From the NCBI GenBank assembly GCA_021774735.1, contig JAJFIS010000031.1, positions 117,024 to 181,023 of the forward strand: DNA of 64,000 nt. Reading direction: 5' to 3'. Source of the DNA: Alphaproteobacteria bacterium. GTDB taxonomy: Bacteria > Pseudomonadota > Alphaproteobacteria > Sphingomonadales > Kordiimonadaceae. The translations under genes were made by a program, and so were the position numbers. Of the stretch, positions 35,457 to 44,701 are shown piece after piece (position 1 is the first letter of the stretch; every line of letters begins with the position of its first letter). Below the pieces are notes generated by a model, which searched no databases, had not been told where the DNA came from, and saw only the letters and a list, made by a program, of their open reading frames with translations.

Positions 35457-36800
35457 TTAATCTGACTTTATAAGATGGAACTTATTTTGTCGCCCATCAA
35501 AATATCTTACAGTTTCACCATCAAAAAAAGCATCTTCCTCAAGCATGAAACGTACAGGCTGATTGTTCCATTCAGAAATTCTTGCCTCTATGTTCAACTC
35601 TATCGACCATGCTGTATTGGCCATGACCGGATAATCGCCGCGCACAGGGGTTCCGTCTTGATTGTCCCACATGCCGATGGTGGCCCCCGCTCCGTGGCCG
35701 TGGAGGCCAAGTGGATGGCTGTAGATGGTGGGGTTCAAGCCCGCTTGAATAGCGATTTTACGGGCGCGGGCTAAAAGCTGATTGCCGCTGGTGTTAAGTT
35801 TAAATTCACCGGTTAAAATGTCTTGCAAGTCATTGGCTGCTTTTAAACCGTCTCTTAATCCCACCGAGGCTTTGGTCTCACCTTTTTTCAACACATAAGC
35901 ATGGTGCTGCGTGTCGGTGTTCAGGCCCAAGTATGTAATGCCAAAATCCACATGCAATAGGTCACCGGGGCGAATAATATTATCGTTTTCACCGAATAAC
36001 TCGGTCATTTTTTGGGCTGAGAATTGCTCACGTTGGACCGAAATACTGGGGTGAAACCAAGTGTCCAAGCCAAGCGATGTTACTTTATCCCGCAACCACC
36101 AAACCACATCGTCGCCGGTGGTTTTTCCAGGCGTAATAACTTTGTTTGAAAAGGCTTCCGCGATAATGGCATGGGCGGTTTGCACCAAAGCGGGATATTG
36201 CATGACCTCTGCTTTAATACGGGTCTCCAACCATCCAATGGCTAACCGCTCGCCAGAGACCAGGCGGTCTTGGTATTTTGCCGGCAAGGCGGTGCGCAGG
36301 CCCCGATATTGCGACTGTGTTAAGCCATCAGCGAGCGCAAAACCATCTGATATATTAATCGCAATGTAACGTGGGTCGCGGGCTTCAATCAGCGCGCTTA
36401 AACGTTTCCATTGGTCAGGTTCACTCTCTGGGTTCCACATGGCTTTGAAAAAGTCACCCACCGCATAGCGGCTAACCGAGTAACGCTCAACCCGTTTGCC
36501 ATCAGAACTGCGCGAGAAAAGCAATATGGTGCGTCGCCGGGCATTTAGCCAAGTTGCTGGCAGCATGGTTTTAACCACCGGGTCTTCGTTATATTCACGG
36601 GCAATCAGCACCCACATATCGATATTTTCGCGCTCCATCAACATAGGAACGATCGTATCCAAGCGATCTTTTAACCAACTATCGCGTAACTCTGCGCGCT
36701 CATTCATCGGCAGGATATCTATGACAACAGGGTCATGACTTTCCTGCGCGGCAGCAACAGGGCTGAGCAGGATGAATAGCATACAATAAATGGAACGCAT
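35457..36800 (-). CDS. secreted M24 family metallopeptidase (aminopeptidase P-like)
   Basis: A 447-residue protein with a signal peptide (RSIYCMLFILLSPVAAA) and a C-terminal creatinase/aminopeptidase P fold. The metal-site blocks are LLHVDFGITYLGLNTDTQHHAYV (two aspartates), HPLGLHGHGAGATIGMWD (histidine) and WSIELNIEARI and FMLEEDAFF (glutamates). The N-terminal domain lacks strong similarity to cytosolic prolidases. GAGG sits five bases before the ATG. It probably trims Xaa-Pro peptides in the periplasm. It lies between the SDR and a ketoacyl synthase on the same strand, with gaps of 60 and 70 bp. Confidence 0.88.
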   Translation of the reverse strand: MRSIYCMLFILLSPVAAAQESHDPVVIDILPMNERAELRDSWLKDRLDTIVPMLMERENIDMWVLIAREYNEDPVVKTMLPATWLNARRRTILLFSRSSDGKRVERYSVSRYAVGDFFKAMWNPESEPDQWKRLSALIEARDPRYIAINISDGFALADGLTQSQYRGLRTALPAKYQDRLVSGERLAIGWLETRIKAEVMQYPALVQTAHAIIAEAFSNKVITPGKTTGDDVVWWLRDKVTSLGLDTWFHPSISVQREQFSAQKMTELFGENDNIIRPGDLLHVDFGITYLGLNTDTQHHAYVLKKGETKASVGLRDGLKAANDLQDILTGEFKLNTSGNQLLARARKIAIQAGLNPTIYSHPLGLHGHGAGATIGMWDNQDGTPVRGDYPVMANTAWSIELNIEARISEWNNQPVRFMLEEDAFFDGETVRYFDGRQNKFHLIKSD

Positions 36801-36870
36801 AAAGACCTCGCTGGCTGAAAAACGATAGTCTAACCACCCAAGCCAACTTGTCCAAATGATTATATGGTTG

Positions 36871-38022
36871 CTAAATCCGCTTTACAAGCAAACTGCCGAT
36901 GGAATAGCCAGCACCGAAGGAGCAGATAACGCCTACTTCTCCGGGCTTAAAGTCGGCCCGATGTTTGTGGAAAGCAATAATGACACCAGCACCGGCAGTG
37001 TTGGCGAACTCGTCCAAAATAACAGGGCTTGTATCCATAGTAGGCTCTTCGCCAAGCAGTTTGCGCCCCGCCATTTGGTTCATATGGATATTGGCTTGGT
37101 GCAACCACATGCGGCGAAGGTCACTCACTTCCAGCTCTTCGTCGCTAAGATGCGTTTTAACATGGTTTATTACCGCTGGGATAAGTTCACGGAAGACCGT
37201 GCGGCCACTTTGGGAGAAGCGCCAGTCGGGATTTTCCATCACATCATCGCCTTCTTCCGCCATCATGCGGGTGCCAAATCCCGCGCGGATATTCTTGGAA
37301 AAATCAGTGAATAATTTACGGCTGATAACCCGGAATGGATTAGGCGCTTGGCTTATGCTTTCGTCCTCCACAATCATGGCGACGGCGGCATCGCCAAATA
37401 TGAAATGGCTGTCCCGGTCACGGTGGTTCATCAGCGGGGTGATATATTCACAGGTGATGACCAAAACCCGGCTCGCCATGCCAGAGATAATAGCGTCCAT
37501 AGCGGCAGACATACCAAAGGTAGCTGATGAGCATCCCATCGCCATGTCGTAGGCAAAGCCCTTTGTGCCAAGTTTATTTTGAATTTCACAGGCAATGGAG
37601 GGCACTATGCGCTCCCAAACAGAGGAAGAAAAAATCACCAAATCAATATCTTCACCGGAAATATTCGCCTGTTCCATGGCCTCTCTTGCTGCACCCAGTG
37701 ACATTTTCAGCGATACTGGTTCGCCGTAAATATCATCGTCGGCTTCCTTTGACAGTCGGGCCCGGAGCAGGGCAGGGTCAATGACCGCTTCGCCTTCCAT
37801 CATGTAACGATTTTTGATGCCACTGGCTTTCTCTACAAAAGCAACATCGGACATTTCCATCGCTTCTAGGTCACCATTTTCAATAGCTTCAGCATTGTCA
37901 GCATTAAACTGTTCTGCATATCCGTTGTAGGAATTAACTAACTGCTCGTTGCTAATGGCGCAAGGAGGAACGAATAGGCCCGTGCCAGTGATAGCGATGT
38001 TTTTTTCAATATTTTTAGTCAC
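36871..38022 (-). CDS. beta-ketoacyl-ACP synthase III-like (PA3286/FabY-type), copy 1
   Basis: A 383-residue thiolase-fold condensing enzyme with the Cys-His-Asn triad: Cys164 in AMGCSSATFG, His in MWLHQANIHMN and Asn in NTAGAGV. The N-terminus (GTGLFVPPCAISNEQLVNSYN) and NHRDRDSHFIFGDAAVA closely resemble Pseudomonas PA3286, which condenses octanoyl-CoA with malonyl-ACP and shunts beta-oxidation products into fatty acid synthesis. Start at a GTG (38022) after AGAGAAG. The second paralogue lies 22 bp upstream on the same strand. A role in fatty acid recycling or membrane lipid supply is inferred. Confidence 0.88.
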   Translation of the reverse strand: MTKNIEKNIAITGTGLFVPPCAISNEQLVNSYNGYAEQFNADNAEAIENGDLEAMEMSDVAFVEKASGIKNRYMMEGEAVIDPALLRARLSKEADDDIYGEPVSLKMSLGAAREAMEQANISGEDIDLVIFSSSVWERIVPSIACEIQNKLGTKGFAYDMAMGCSSATFGMSAAMDAIISGMASRVLVITCEYITPLMNHRDRDSHFIFGDAAVAMIVEDESISQAPNPFRVISRKLFTDFSKNIRAGFGTRMMAEEGDDVMENPDWRFSQSGRTVFRELIPAVINHVKTHLSDEELEVSDLRRMWLHQANIHMNQMAGRKLLGEEPTMDTSPVILDEFANTAGAGVIIAFHKHRADFKPGEVGVICSFGAGYSIGSLLVKRI

Positions 38023-38044
38023 GGGCTTCTCTTCTTTTTACTAA

Positions 38045-39175
38045 TTACAGCTTTTCGACAATCAAACCGCCAATGGAATACCCCGCCCCGAAGGAACATA
38101 TAATGCCCTTGTCACCAGCTTTCAGGTCAGCGCGGTGGAAATGGAAGGCGAGGACGGAACCTGCACCAGCGGTATTGCCATATTCATCGAGCACAACAGG
38201 AGCTTCGGTTATAGTTGGCTCTCTGCCTAACAGTTTTTTTGCCGCATACATATTCATGTTTATGTTGGCTTGGTGTAGCCACATGCGCTCAAGCTCTTCA
38301 ATGGCCATATCAACACCGTCTAGTTGGTTTTCGATGAAGCGACAGACAAGGGGTAACAATTCTTTGAAAACTTTGCGGCCTTCTTGTTCAAAATACATGT
38401 CTTGACGGTCTAAACCATTTTCAATGAAGCGGGTCAGCGGGCTGAACTCTGAGCGGATATTGCTGCTAAATTTAGTCTGCATTTTAGTGTCGAGCACTTT
38501 CCACTGGTCAGGCGCTTTTGCAATATCGGCGCTCTCCAACACTACAGCTGTACATATGTCACCAAATATAAAATGGCTATCCCGGTCACGGTAATTGACC
38601 ATGGTTGTGAAAATTTCGGGGTTAACCAAAAGTACTCGTTTTGCCATGCCACTTTTGATCGCTGATACGGCGTTGATCATGCCAAAGGTGGCGCTGGAAC
38701 ATGCCGCAACCATATCATATGCCGCGCCCTTGGTGCCCAGATGCATTTGCACTTCGATGGAAAGGGCAGGGAAGAAACGCTGTAATACTGCCGCTGAGCA
38801 AATAACAAGGTCGATGTCTTCACCCTTTAGACCCGCTGCGTCTAAGGCTTGCTGGGCGGCGGCGATTGCCCACCGCGCTTGCATGGACGGGTTTTCATCG
38901 TCGCCCAGTGCGTCATCCGGCAAGTGGGAGGCCATGCGGTTCTCGTCTTTGATGCCTGAAGCTTCCACCACATACCGGCTTTTAATGCCCGATGCCTTTT
39001 CAATGAAGGCGCTGGATGAATATTGTTTCGCCGTCACCCGGCCCGCATCAATATCAGCTTTATTTTCAGCATTGAAAATATCCACATGCTTGTTGAAGGC
39101 GACAACAAGTTCATCGTTGCTGACTTTATCTTTGGGGTGGTAAATGCCAGTGCCTGAGATGACTATATCTGTCAT
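38045..39175 (-). CDS. beta-ketoacyl-ACP synthase III-like (PA3286/FabY-type), copy 2
   Basis: A 376-residue paralogue of the preceding enzyme. The triad is Cys159 in AACSSATFG, His in MWLHQANINMN and Asn in GNTAGAG. VNYRDRDSHFIFGD is the conserved family block, and SNIRSEFSPLTRF replaces the copy 1 loop. The GIYHPKDKVSNDELVVAFNKHVD start matches the PA3286 type. GGAATATTT precedes the ATG. It is the first gene of the pair. Two divergent copies in tandem suggest different chain-length preferences or a heterodimer; no acyl carrier protein gene lies nearby. Confidence 0.88.
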   Translation of the reverse strand: MTDIVISGTGIYHPKDKVSNDELVVAFNKHVDIFNAENKADIDAGRVTAKQYSSSAFIEKASGIKSRYVVEASGIKDENRMASHLPDDALGDDENPSMQARWAIAAAQQALDAAGLKGEDIDLVICSAAVLQRFFPALSIEVQMHLGTKGAAYDMVAACSSATFGMINAVSAIKSGMAKRVLLVNPEIFTTMVNYRDRDSHFIFGDICTAVVLESADIAKAPDQWKVLDTKMQTKFSSNIRSEFSPLTRFIENGLDRQDMYFEQEGRKVFKELLPLVCRFIENQLDGVDMAIEELERMWLHQANINMNMYAAKKLLGREPTITEAPVVLDEYGNTAGAGSVLAFHFHRADLKAGDKGIICSFGAGYSIGGLIVEKL

Positions 39176-39336
39176 AAATATTCCATATGGTAAAACCGAA
39201 TGCGGTTCAGGTTATCAAATTTGACGCACAGTAATAGAGTTTTTATTAACATACCTCAAATCTTCTTTTCTATAAGCCTAAAAATAGTTGCACTTGTCTG
39301 TGTGTATTTTCCACTTTCATGTGCTAGTAAGGCCCC

Positions 39337-40080
39337 ATGTCCATTTGGGGAAAAATAATTGGTGGTGTATCCGGCATGGCAATCGGCGGGCCTATTGGCG
39401 CGCTCATTGGCGTCGGCGTTGGCGCTGCGCTTGATGCGGGCATAGAAGCGGCTGGCCCAAGCGAAGATGAACGCCGCCAGATCACCTTTACCATCGGGGT
39501 TATTGCCTTAGCAGCGAAGATGGCAAAAGCGGACGGCAGGGTGACGCGAGAGGAAGTTGACGCTTTCAAACAGGTTTTCCGAGTTCCAGACGCTGAAATT
39601 GCCAATGTGGGGAAAGTTTTCGACCGCGCCCGCCAAAGCACGGCGGGTTTTCAGTCTTATGCAAGGCAATTGTCTAATTTGCTTCGCTCTTCCCCGCAAG
39701 TGCTAGAGGATCTGCTTGAAGGGTTGTTCTATATTGCCGAATCTGATGGTCATGTGCATCCCAAAGAGTTGGCGTTTCTCGAAGAAGTCGCTCATATTTT
39801 TGGCCTTAGCGCCGCACAGTGGGAAATGCTGTCGGCGCGGCATGTGGGGCCAAATGCTGACAATCCCTATACCATTTTAGGCGTTTCAGTGGATATTGGC
39901 GATAAAGACCTGCAAAAACACCACCGCAAACTTGTGAAAGAATATCACCCGGATCGGCTGATTGCAGAGGGGGTGCCGCACGAATTTATTGCTGTAGCAA
40001 CAGAACGTCTAGCGGCTATCAATGCAGCCTATGATGCGGTTTTAGCGAGCCGCAAAAGCGCTAGCCCAAAAAAGGGTTAA
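39337..40080 (+). CDS. TerB-DnaJ domain protein (DjlA-like)
   Basis: A 247-residue protein with a glycine-rich hydrophobic N-terminus (GGVSGMAIGGPIGALIGVGVGAALDAG, membrane insertion), a TerB-like domain in the middle (KMAKADGRVTREEVDAF, FYIAESDGHVHPKELAFLEEVA) and a C-terminal J domain (YTILGVSVDIGDKDLQKHHRKLVKEYHPDRL with the HPD motif). That is the order in the membrane-bound co-chaperone DjlA. It would recruit DnaK to the inner membrane. It is the first gene of a run with EamA, AmpD-type and TPR-like genes, separated by only four bases from EamA. Confidence 0.9.
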   Translation: MSIWGKIIGGVSGMAIGGPIGALIGVGVGAALDAGIEAAGPSEDERRQITFTIGVIALAAKMAKADGRVTREEVDAFKQVFRVPDAEIANVGKVFDRARQSTAGFQSYARQLSNLLRSSPQVLEDLLEGLFYIAESDGHVHPKELAFLEEVAHIFGLSAAQWEMLSARHVGPNADNPYTILGVSVDIGDKDLQKHHRKLVKEYHPDRLIAEGVPHEFIAVATERLAAINAAYDAVLASRKSASPKKG

Positions 40081-40084
40081 GTCA

Positions 40085-40978
40085 TTGAATTTGCGTGATA
40101 CACTATTAATCATACTGGTTAATCTGGTTTGGGGTCTAAACTTCATTGCCATGGTTTATAGCCTAGAAAGTTTTCCTCCCATTTTTGCTAATGGGCTGCG
40201 TTTTGGCATTGCGCTTCTTTTATTATCACCTTTCTTGAAGGTCGTTCGTGGCCAAATGGGGACCTTGTTGTTCACCGCCCTATTGCTGGGAGTTTTTCAT
40301 TTTGGTGCCATGATGGTGGCGATGAGCCAAGCAGATGATATTGGACCCATTGCAATCGCGGGTCAGCTGAATGTGCCCTTTGCAACTATTCTCGCCGTCT
40401 TTTGGCTGAAAGAAAAAGTGGGATGGCGCAGGGTTGCGGCTATAACCGTCAGCTTTATTGGTGTGCTGGTTATAGGTTTTGACCCTAAAGTTTTTGGCTA
40501 TATCTCTGGGGTGCTTTTAATGGTGCTCGCGGCTTTTCTTTATGCCTTAAGTACTGTTTTTCTGAGGCGTTTATATGCTGTGCCAGCCCTTACCACTCAA
40601 GCTTGGGTTTGCGTGGCGGGGCTAATTGGGTCACTGGTAATTTCCGCTGTTTTTGAAAATGGCCAAATGGGCGCATTTGAAACTGCAGAAACAGCAGCTT
40701 ATTTGGGCCTGCTTTATAGCGCTGTTGGCTCAACAATCATTGGCCACGGCGGCACGACATATTTGCTGCGGAAATATGAAGTATCCGTTATCACGCCGTA
40801 CTTCTTATTAATGCCTGTTTTTGCTGTTATGGGTAGCGTTATGATCATGGGCGAGGCCATAACAGGCCGAATGCTACTTGGTGGCGGCCTTACCCTGCTT
40901 GGTGTCGCTATTATCACTCTGCGTAATAATAAACGTCAGATTAGGGGTGAAAATAAAAAGGTAATGCATGATGCTTAA
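40085..40978 (+). CDS. EamA-family drug/metabolite exporter
   Basis: A 297-residue inner-membrane transporter with 10 hydrophobic helices in two EamA repeats (first VNLVWGLNFIAMVYSLESFPPIFANGLRF, second from about residue 145). EamA exporters move amino acids, metabolites or drugs out of the cell. The start is a TTG at 40085, with AAAGGG just upstream in the end of the DjlA-like gene. Its last 11 bases overlap the amidase gene. It belongs to a four-gene run; the substrate is unknown. Confidence 0.87.
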   Translation: MNLRDTLLIILVNLVWGLNFIAMVYSLESFPPIFANGLRFGIALLLLSPFLKVVRGQMGTLLFTALLLGVFHFGAMMVAMSQADDIGPIAIAGQLNVPFATILAVFWLKEKVGWRRVAAITVSFIGVLVIGFDPKVFGYISGVLLMVLAAFLYALSTVFLRRLYAVPALTTQAWVCVAGLIGSLVISAVFENGQMGAFETAETAAYLGLLYSAVGSTIIGHGGTTYLLRKYEVSVITPYFLLMPVFAVMGSVMIMGEAITGRMLLGGGLTLLGVAIITLRNNKRQIRGENKKVMHDA

Positions 40979-41729
40979 TGCGCTGATACAGCCCGATATC
41001 ATTGACCATCCTTCACCAAATTATGGCGATAGGCCTGATGGAGCCTCAATTGATCTTTTGCTGATCCACTATACGGGGATGAAAAATGGTGCGGAGGCCC
41101 TTGCCCGTCTATGCGATCCTGATGCTGCTGTTTCAGCGCATTATTTGGTTGAGGAAGATGGGCGAATATTTCAATTGGTGCAGGATAGTGATAGAGCATG
41201 GCATGCGGGTGTAGGTGCTTGGCATAAATCTAATAATATCAATGATATATCGATCGGCATTGAAGTTGTTAACCCGGGCCATGAGTTCGGCTATAGGCCT
41301 TTTCCCGATAAGCAAATAACAGCCTTAACAGCATTATCACAGTGGCTCGTTACGCGTTATTTTATTCCGGCTGAAAGGGTGTTAGGGCACAGTGATATTG
41401 CCCCTGGGCGCAAGATGGACCCAGGGGAACTGTTTCCGTGGGACAAACTGTCGGCTGCAGGGGTGGGATGTAGTCTTAAGGACCCTTACAATGACACTTC
41501 TGCCTATTTGCAGTTTGGCGATTGTGGTGAACAGGTCATCTCGCTACACGAACTGTTGATCGAAATTGGCTATAAGCTGGCATCAACAACGCATTATGGT
41601 AGTGAAACCTTAGATGCCATAGTTGCCTTTCAACAACATTGGCGGCAGTCTGCTGTAACAGGCAAGGTTGATCTAGGCACGTACCAAGCGCTTAAAGCGC
41701 TTAAGACAATGATGATTGAAGGAAGATAA
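40968..41729 (+). CDS. N-acetylmuramoyl-L-alanine amidase (AmpD/AmiD-type) with peptidoglycan-binding tail
   Basis: A 253-residue zinc amidase. The PGRP-like core has LLIHYTGM (His34), SAHYLVEEDGRIFQLVQDSDRAWHAGVGAWHKSNNINDISIGIEVV and LGHSDIAPGRKMDPG, the second histidine and the Asp of the zinc site. A C-terminal peptidoglycan-binding repeat follows (ISLHELLIEIGYK, LDAIVAFQQHWRQSAVTGKVD). No clear signal peptide is visible, so AmpD-like cytosolic muropeptide recycling is likely, although AmiD-type export is not excluded. It overlaps the EamA gene by 11 bp. Confidence 0.9.
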   Translation: MMLNALIQPDIIDHPSPNYGDRPDGASIDLLLIHYTGMKNGAEALARLCDPDAAVSAHYLVEEDGRIFQLVQDSDRAWHAGVGAWHKSNNINDISIGIEVVNPGHEFGYRPFPDKQITALTALSQWLVTRYFIPAERVLGHSDIAPGRKMDPGELFPWDKLSAAGVGCSLKDPYNDTSAYLQFGDCGEQVISLHELLIEIGYKLASTTHYGSETLDAIVAFQQHWRQSAVTGKVDLGTYQALKALKTMMIEGR

Positions 41730-41730
41730 A

Positions 41731-42960
41731 TTGAAAAGACGTTTATTGCCATGGTTTTTACTGACGTTCGTTGCCATGGGCGCAACAGCACAGGACAGGG
41801 ACTTTGCCCGTGAAGATTTTATCCAAGATCACAAGCCAAGTGAACTGCTTTTAGCCTGCCTTGATGCACCAACCCGTGCTTGTGCGCTTAGGGCTTCTTT
41901 GCAAACAGTTGTAGATGAAAAACTGAATATGGAGCGGGCGAAAATTCTGGCAGGACTATCGCAAGCTTTTGTTGATTTAGGCCAATTAGACCGCGCCGCC
42001 CAAACCTTGGATATGGCATTAAAAGAAGTGGAAGGCATTGGCATCAGCTTTGCTGTACAAATTAAGCTTCAAGAGCTCGCTCCCTTAAATGCCTACGCCA
42101 GAAACGCAGAGGGGGCCTTTTCACTTGCAGAGCGCATAACTATTCGGTCTGTCAAAAACCGCGTTTATGGTGAAATGGCACAAATATTCGGCTCTGCTGG
42201 CATGGCTGTTGAAGGTTCTCGTGCGATTGCTATGATTAGAAACCCTCGCTTGGCTCGTTATGAAACATTAGGCTTTCTCGAAAAACTGGCACAAAATAAT
42301 CCACAATCAGCCCTTCAGCTAGGGCGGGAGTATGAAGCAAATTTTCATGATGATTATGCTTATGACGAACGTTTGCTTACTTATCGTCGGTTGGCGCTTC
42401 TCTACTTGCAATTAGGCGAGGGTGAAAGCTTCGTGCGTATGAAATTGAAGCTGACTGAAGGCGCTGGCTTTGCCCAGAGTGATAGAATGCGGGCACTGTC
42501 GGCCATTCATATGGCCTATATTGCATTTGCTGAAGACACTGAAGATTTGGACGCTCATGTTGCCACCGCTATTTTGTGGGGTTCTCGCTTAAGATCACTA
42601 GATCAAAAGATGGTTTTCGCGACCATGTTTGCGCCGCTGGAACTGCAATTAAGCGACCCTAAAAATGCCATTGATCGTCTTGAGTTTTTTGAAAGCCATG
42701 ATGAAAAAGCGCTTTATATGGAAGCCATAGTCCCTGAGGGTATTTCCAATGAGCATATTTCAGCAGCTGTTCTAAGTGAATTGTCTGCGCTGGATGATAT
42801 TGATAGCGCTTATGAACGGGATGAAGCGCGGATTAGGTTATTGAAAATTGCCCATAAAATGCAAGAGCTTGACCTGACATTGACCATTGTGCGGGCGATG
42901 GAAGATGATGACAATATGGCTAGGGGCTTGGCCGAAGCAGCCGCACTAATGCCAGAGTAG
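41731..42960 (+). CDS. secreted helical-repeat (TPR-like) protein, unknown function
   Basis: A 409-residue protein that I do not recognise. It has a signal peptide (RRLLPWFLLTFVAMGATAQ). The rest is all helical, with pairs such as ARNAEGAFSLAERI, KNRVYGEMAQIFGSAGMAVEGSRAIAMI and ERAKILAGLSQAFVDLGQLDRAAQTLDMAL, which resemble tetratricopeptide repeats. I start at the TTG at 41731 because GGAAG is six to ten bases upstream; the frame can begin earlier at 41716. It starts one base after the amidase stop, so it is likely translated with it and may act in peptidoglycan turnover or as a scaffold. Confidence 0.75.
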   Translation: MKRRLLPWFLLTFVAMGATAQDRDFAREDFIQDHKPSELLLACLDAPTRACALRASLQTVVDEKLNMERAKILAGLSQAFVDLGQLDRAAQTLDMALKEVEGIGISFAVQIKLQELAPLNAYARNAEGAFSLAERITIRSVKNRVYGEMAQIFGSAGMAVEGSRAIAMIRNPRLARYETLGFLEKLAQNNPQSALQLGREYEANFHDDYAYDERLLTYRRLALLYLQLGEGESFVRMKLKLTEGAGFAQSDRMRALSAIHMAYIAFAEDTEDLDAHVATAILWGSRLRSLDQKMVFATMFAPLELQLSDPKNAIDRLEFFESHDEKALYMEAIVPEGISNEHISAAVLSELSALDDIDSAYERDEARIRLLKIAHKMQELDLTLTIVRAMEDDDNMARGLAEAAALMPE

Positions 42961-42983
42961 AGTGCCTTAACACCTTTTAATTA

Positions 42984-43377
<394 letters not shown>

Positions 43378-43382
43378 CGCGC

Positions 43383-43410
43383 ACAATACACCTGCCTAAG
43401 CTGAGGTCAA
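43383..43410 (-). promoter_or_regulatory. sigma-70 promoter of rnpB
   Basis: On the minus strand, TTGACC (-35, 43410-43405) and TATTGT (-10, 43388-43383) are spaced 16 bp apart. They lie seven bases before the predicted 5' end of RNase P RNA near 43376. Confidence 0.7.
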
Positions 43411-43515
43411 GAAAAGTAAACTGAATTTTTTACCGCTTTCGCCTTGATTACACCGCAAATTCGGGGCAGGGTGCGCCCTTAAGCGCAGTGCTTTGCCATA
43501 AGGAAGAATTACGAC

Positions 43516-43746
43516 ATGAAAATGATAGCAGTTGCTTTGTTGGTATTGACCCTTGCTAGCTGTGGAGACAAAGGCGATCTTATAATTTTTGATAAGCGCG
43601 TTGGCCCGCTAACTAAAGCCCAAGAAGCAGAATTGCCGAGCGGCCTTGTTGGTGACCCTGAAAATGCTGTTTACAGCGGCATGCCAGCCAAGGGTAAAGG
43701 TATGGAAGATCCAGAAGGCGTCGACGCTGTACCTACGCCTGAATAA
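43516..43746 (+). CDS. small lipoprotein
   Basis: A 76-residue lipoprotein with a lipobox LASC (Cys16) directly followed by GDKGDLIIFDKR, then an acidic, proline- and glycine-rich tail. The CGxKGxL pattern just after the lipid cysteine resembles the short LptM/YifL-type lipoproteins that help assemble the LPS translocon, but the rest is not similar enough to claim that. AAGGAAG is about nine bases from the ATG. It is divergent from rnpB and convergent with the TetR gene at 43772. Confidence 0.75.
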   Translation: MKMIAVALLVLTLASCGDKGDLIIFDKRVGPLTKAQEAELPSGLVGDPENAVYSGMPAKGKGMEDPEGVDAVPTPE

Positions 43747-43771
43747 TATTGGCTAATATGGTGCTTGTTAT

Positions 43772-44437
43772 TTATTTGCAGGCGTATATCCGCATGAATG
43801 CGTCCACGGTCTGATCAATTTGAATTTTTAAATCTTTCTCACCAATGCTGTCAATCAGCCCAATGGCCCAGCAAAAGTGTAATTCACCTTTCAATAGGCT
43901 AATAAACTGCGTCGCTGCTACATGAACGTCTTTTATGTCTAATTCACCAGCGTCAGCTCTAATCTGTAAAAATCTCTCAAGCCTTTGTGAAATTGCTTCA
44001 GCACCCCCATGATAAAATAATTCTGCCAAATGAGGGCCTTTAGCCGCAGACGCAGCAAGAAGGCGAAAAACGGCGACTGAATCGGCACTTAATAACAAGT
44101 CAGCAAATTGTGATGCGACCCCAAATAAAGCTTCTTTAAGGGGCACATTATGGAGATCTTCAATAGTATTTTCGGGCATAGATTCGTCTATGCGGGCTTG
44201 GATCGCGGCAATGAACAAATCATCTTTACAGGAAAAGTGACTATATACTGTTTGCTTTGAGACCTCTGCCCGGCGGGCAACTTCATCCATGGAAGTGCCA
44301 TCGAAGCCTTTTTCAAGAAATAAACCGCCTGCAGCTAAACGAATGGCGTCATTCTTTTCAGTACAGCGAGGCCGACCACGCATTTTGCGCGCATCTTCGC
44401 AGCAGTCTTCGCCAACTTTAAAGGCAAGTTTAGTCAC
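43772..44437 (-). CDS. TetR/AcrR-family regulator (RND pump)
   Basis: A 221-residue repressor with an N-terminal TetR helix-turn-helix (IRLAAGGLFLEKGFDGTSMDEVARRAEVSKQTVYSHF) and a helical ligand-binding C-terminal domain. I prefer the GTG at 44437 with GAGG eight bases upstream over a TTG at 44467 without a site. It is divergent from the adaptor-RND operon across 264 bp, the classic layout of a repressor controlling its own efflux pump. The inducer is unknown. Palindromes in the intergenic region are candidate operators. Confidence 0.9.
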   Translation of the reverse strand: MTKLAFKVGEDCCEDARKMRGRPRCTEKNDAIRLAAGGLFLEKGFDGTSMDEVARRAEVSKQTVYSHFSCKDDLFIAAIQARIDESMPENTIEDLHNVPLKEALFGVASQFADLLLSADSVAVFRLLAASAAKGPHLAELFYHGGAEAISQRLERFLQIRADAGELDIKDVHVAATQFISLLKGELHFCWAIGLIDSIGEKDLKIQIDQTVDAFMRIYACK

Positions 44438-44592
44438 AGGGCAGTCCTCAAAATTACTATTACTCAATTTATTTTATTCTATCCCCTTGACGATAGCAAA
44501 TGCAATGATTATTTACTGGACTATACCGTCTAGTATGTTAAAAGAAGATGAATTATATAATGCCCGAGTCGACATAGCGAGAAACCCCTCTA

Positions 44593-44638
44593 GGGCCTTC
44601 AATTGGATTTCCCCCTCTCTTAATCTAATTGAAGGTCC
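44593..44638. repeat. 17-bp imperfect inverted repeat in the TetR-RND intergenic region
   Basis: 44593-44609 pairs with 44622-44638 (17 bp, two G-U), with a 12-nt pyrimidine loop. It lies 64 bp before the adaptor gene and is not followed by a T-run, so it is not a normal terminator. Nearby short palindromes, ATAC-N6-GTAT near 44522-44535 and GTATA-TGC-TATAC near 44663-44675, are candidate TetR operators. Confidence 0.55.
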
Positions 44639-44701
44639 AACCTCTCCGACTAGCTAGGTTTGGTATATGCTATACTGACATTGGACAGCGAGGATAGACA
44701 G

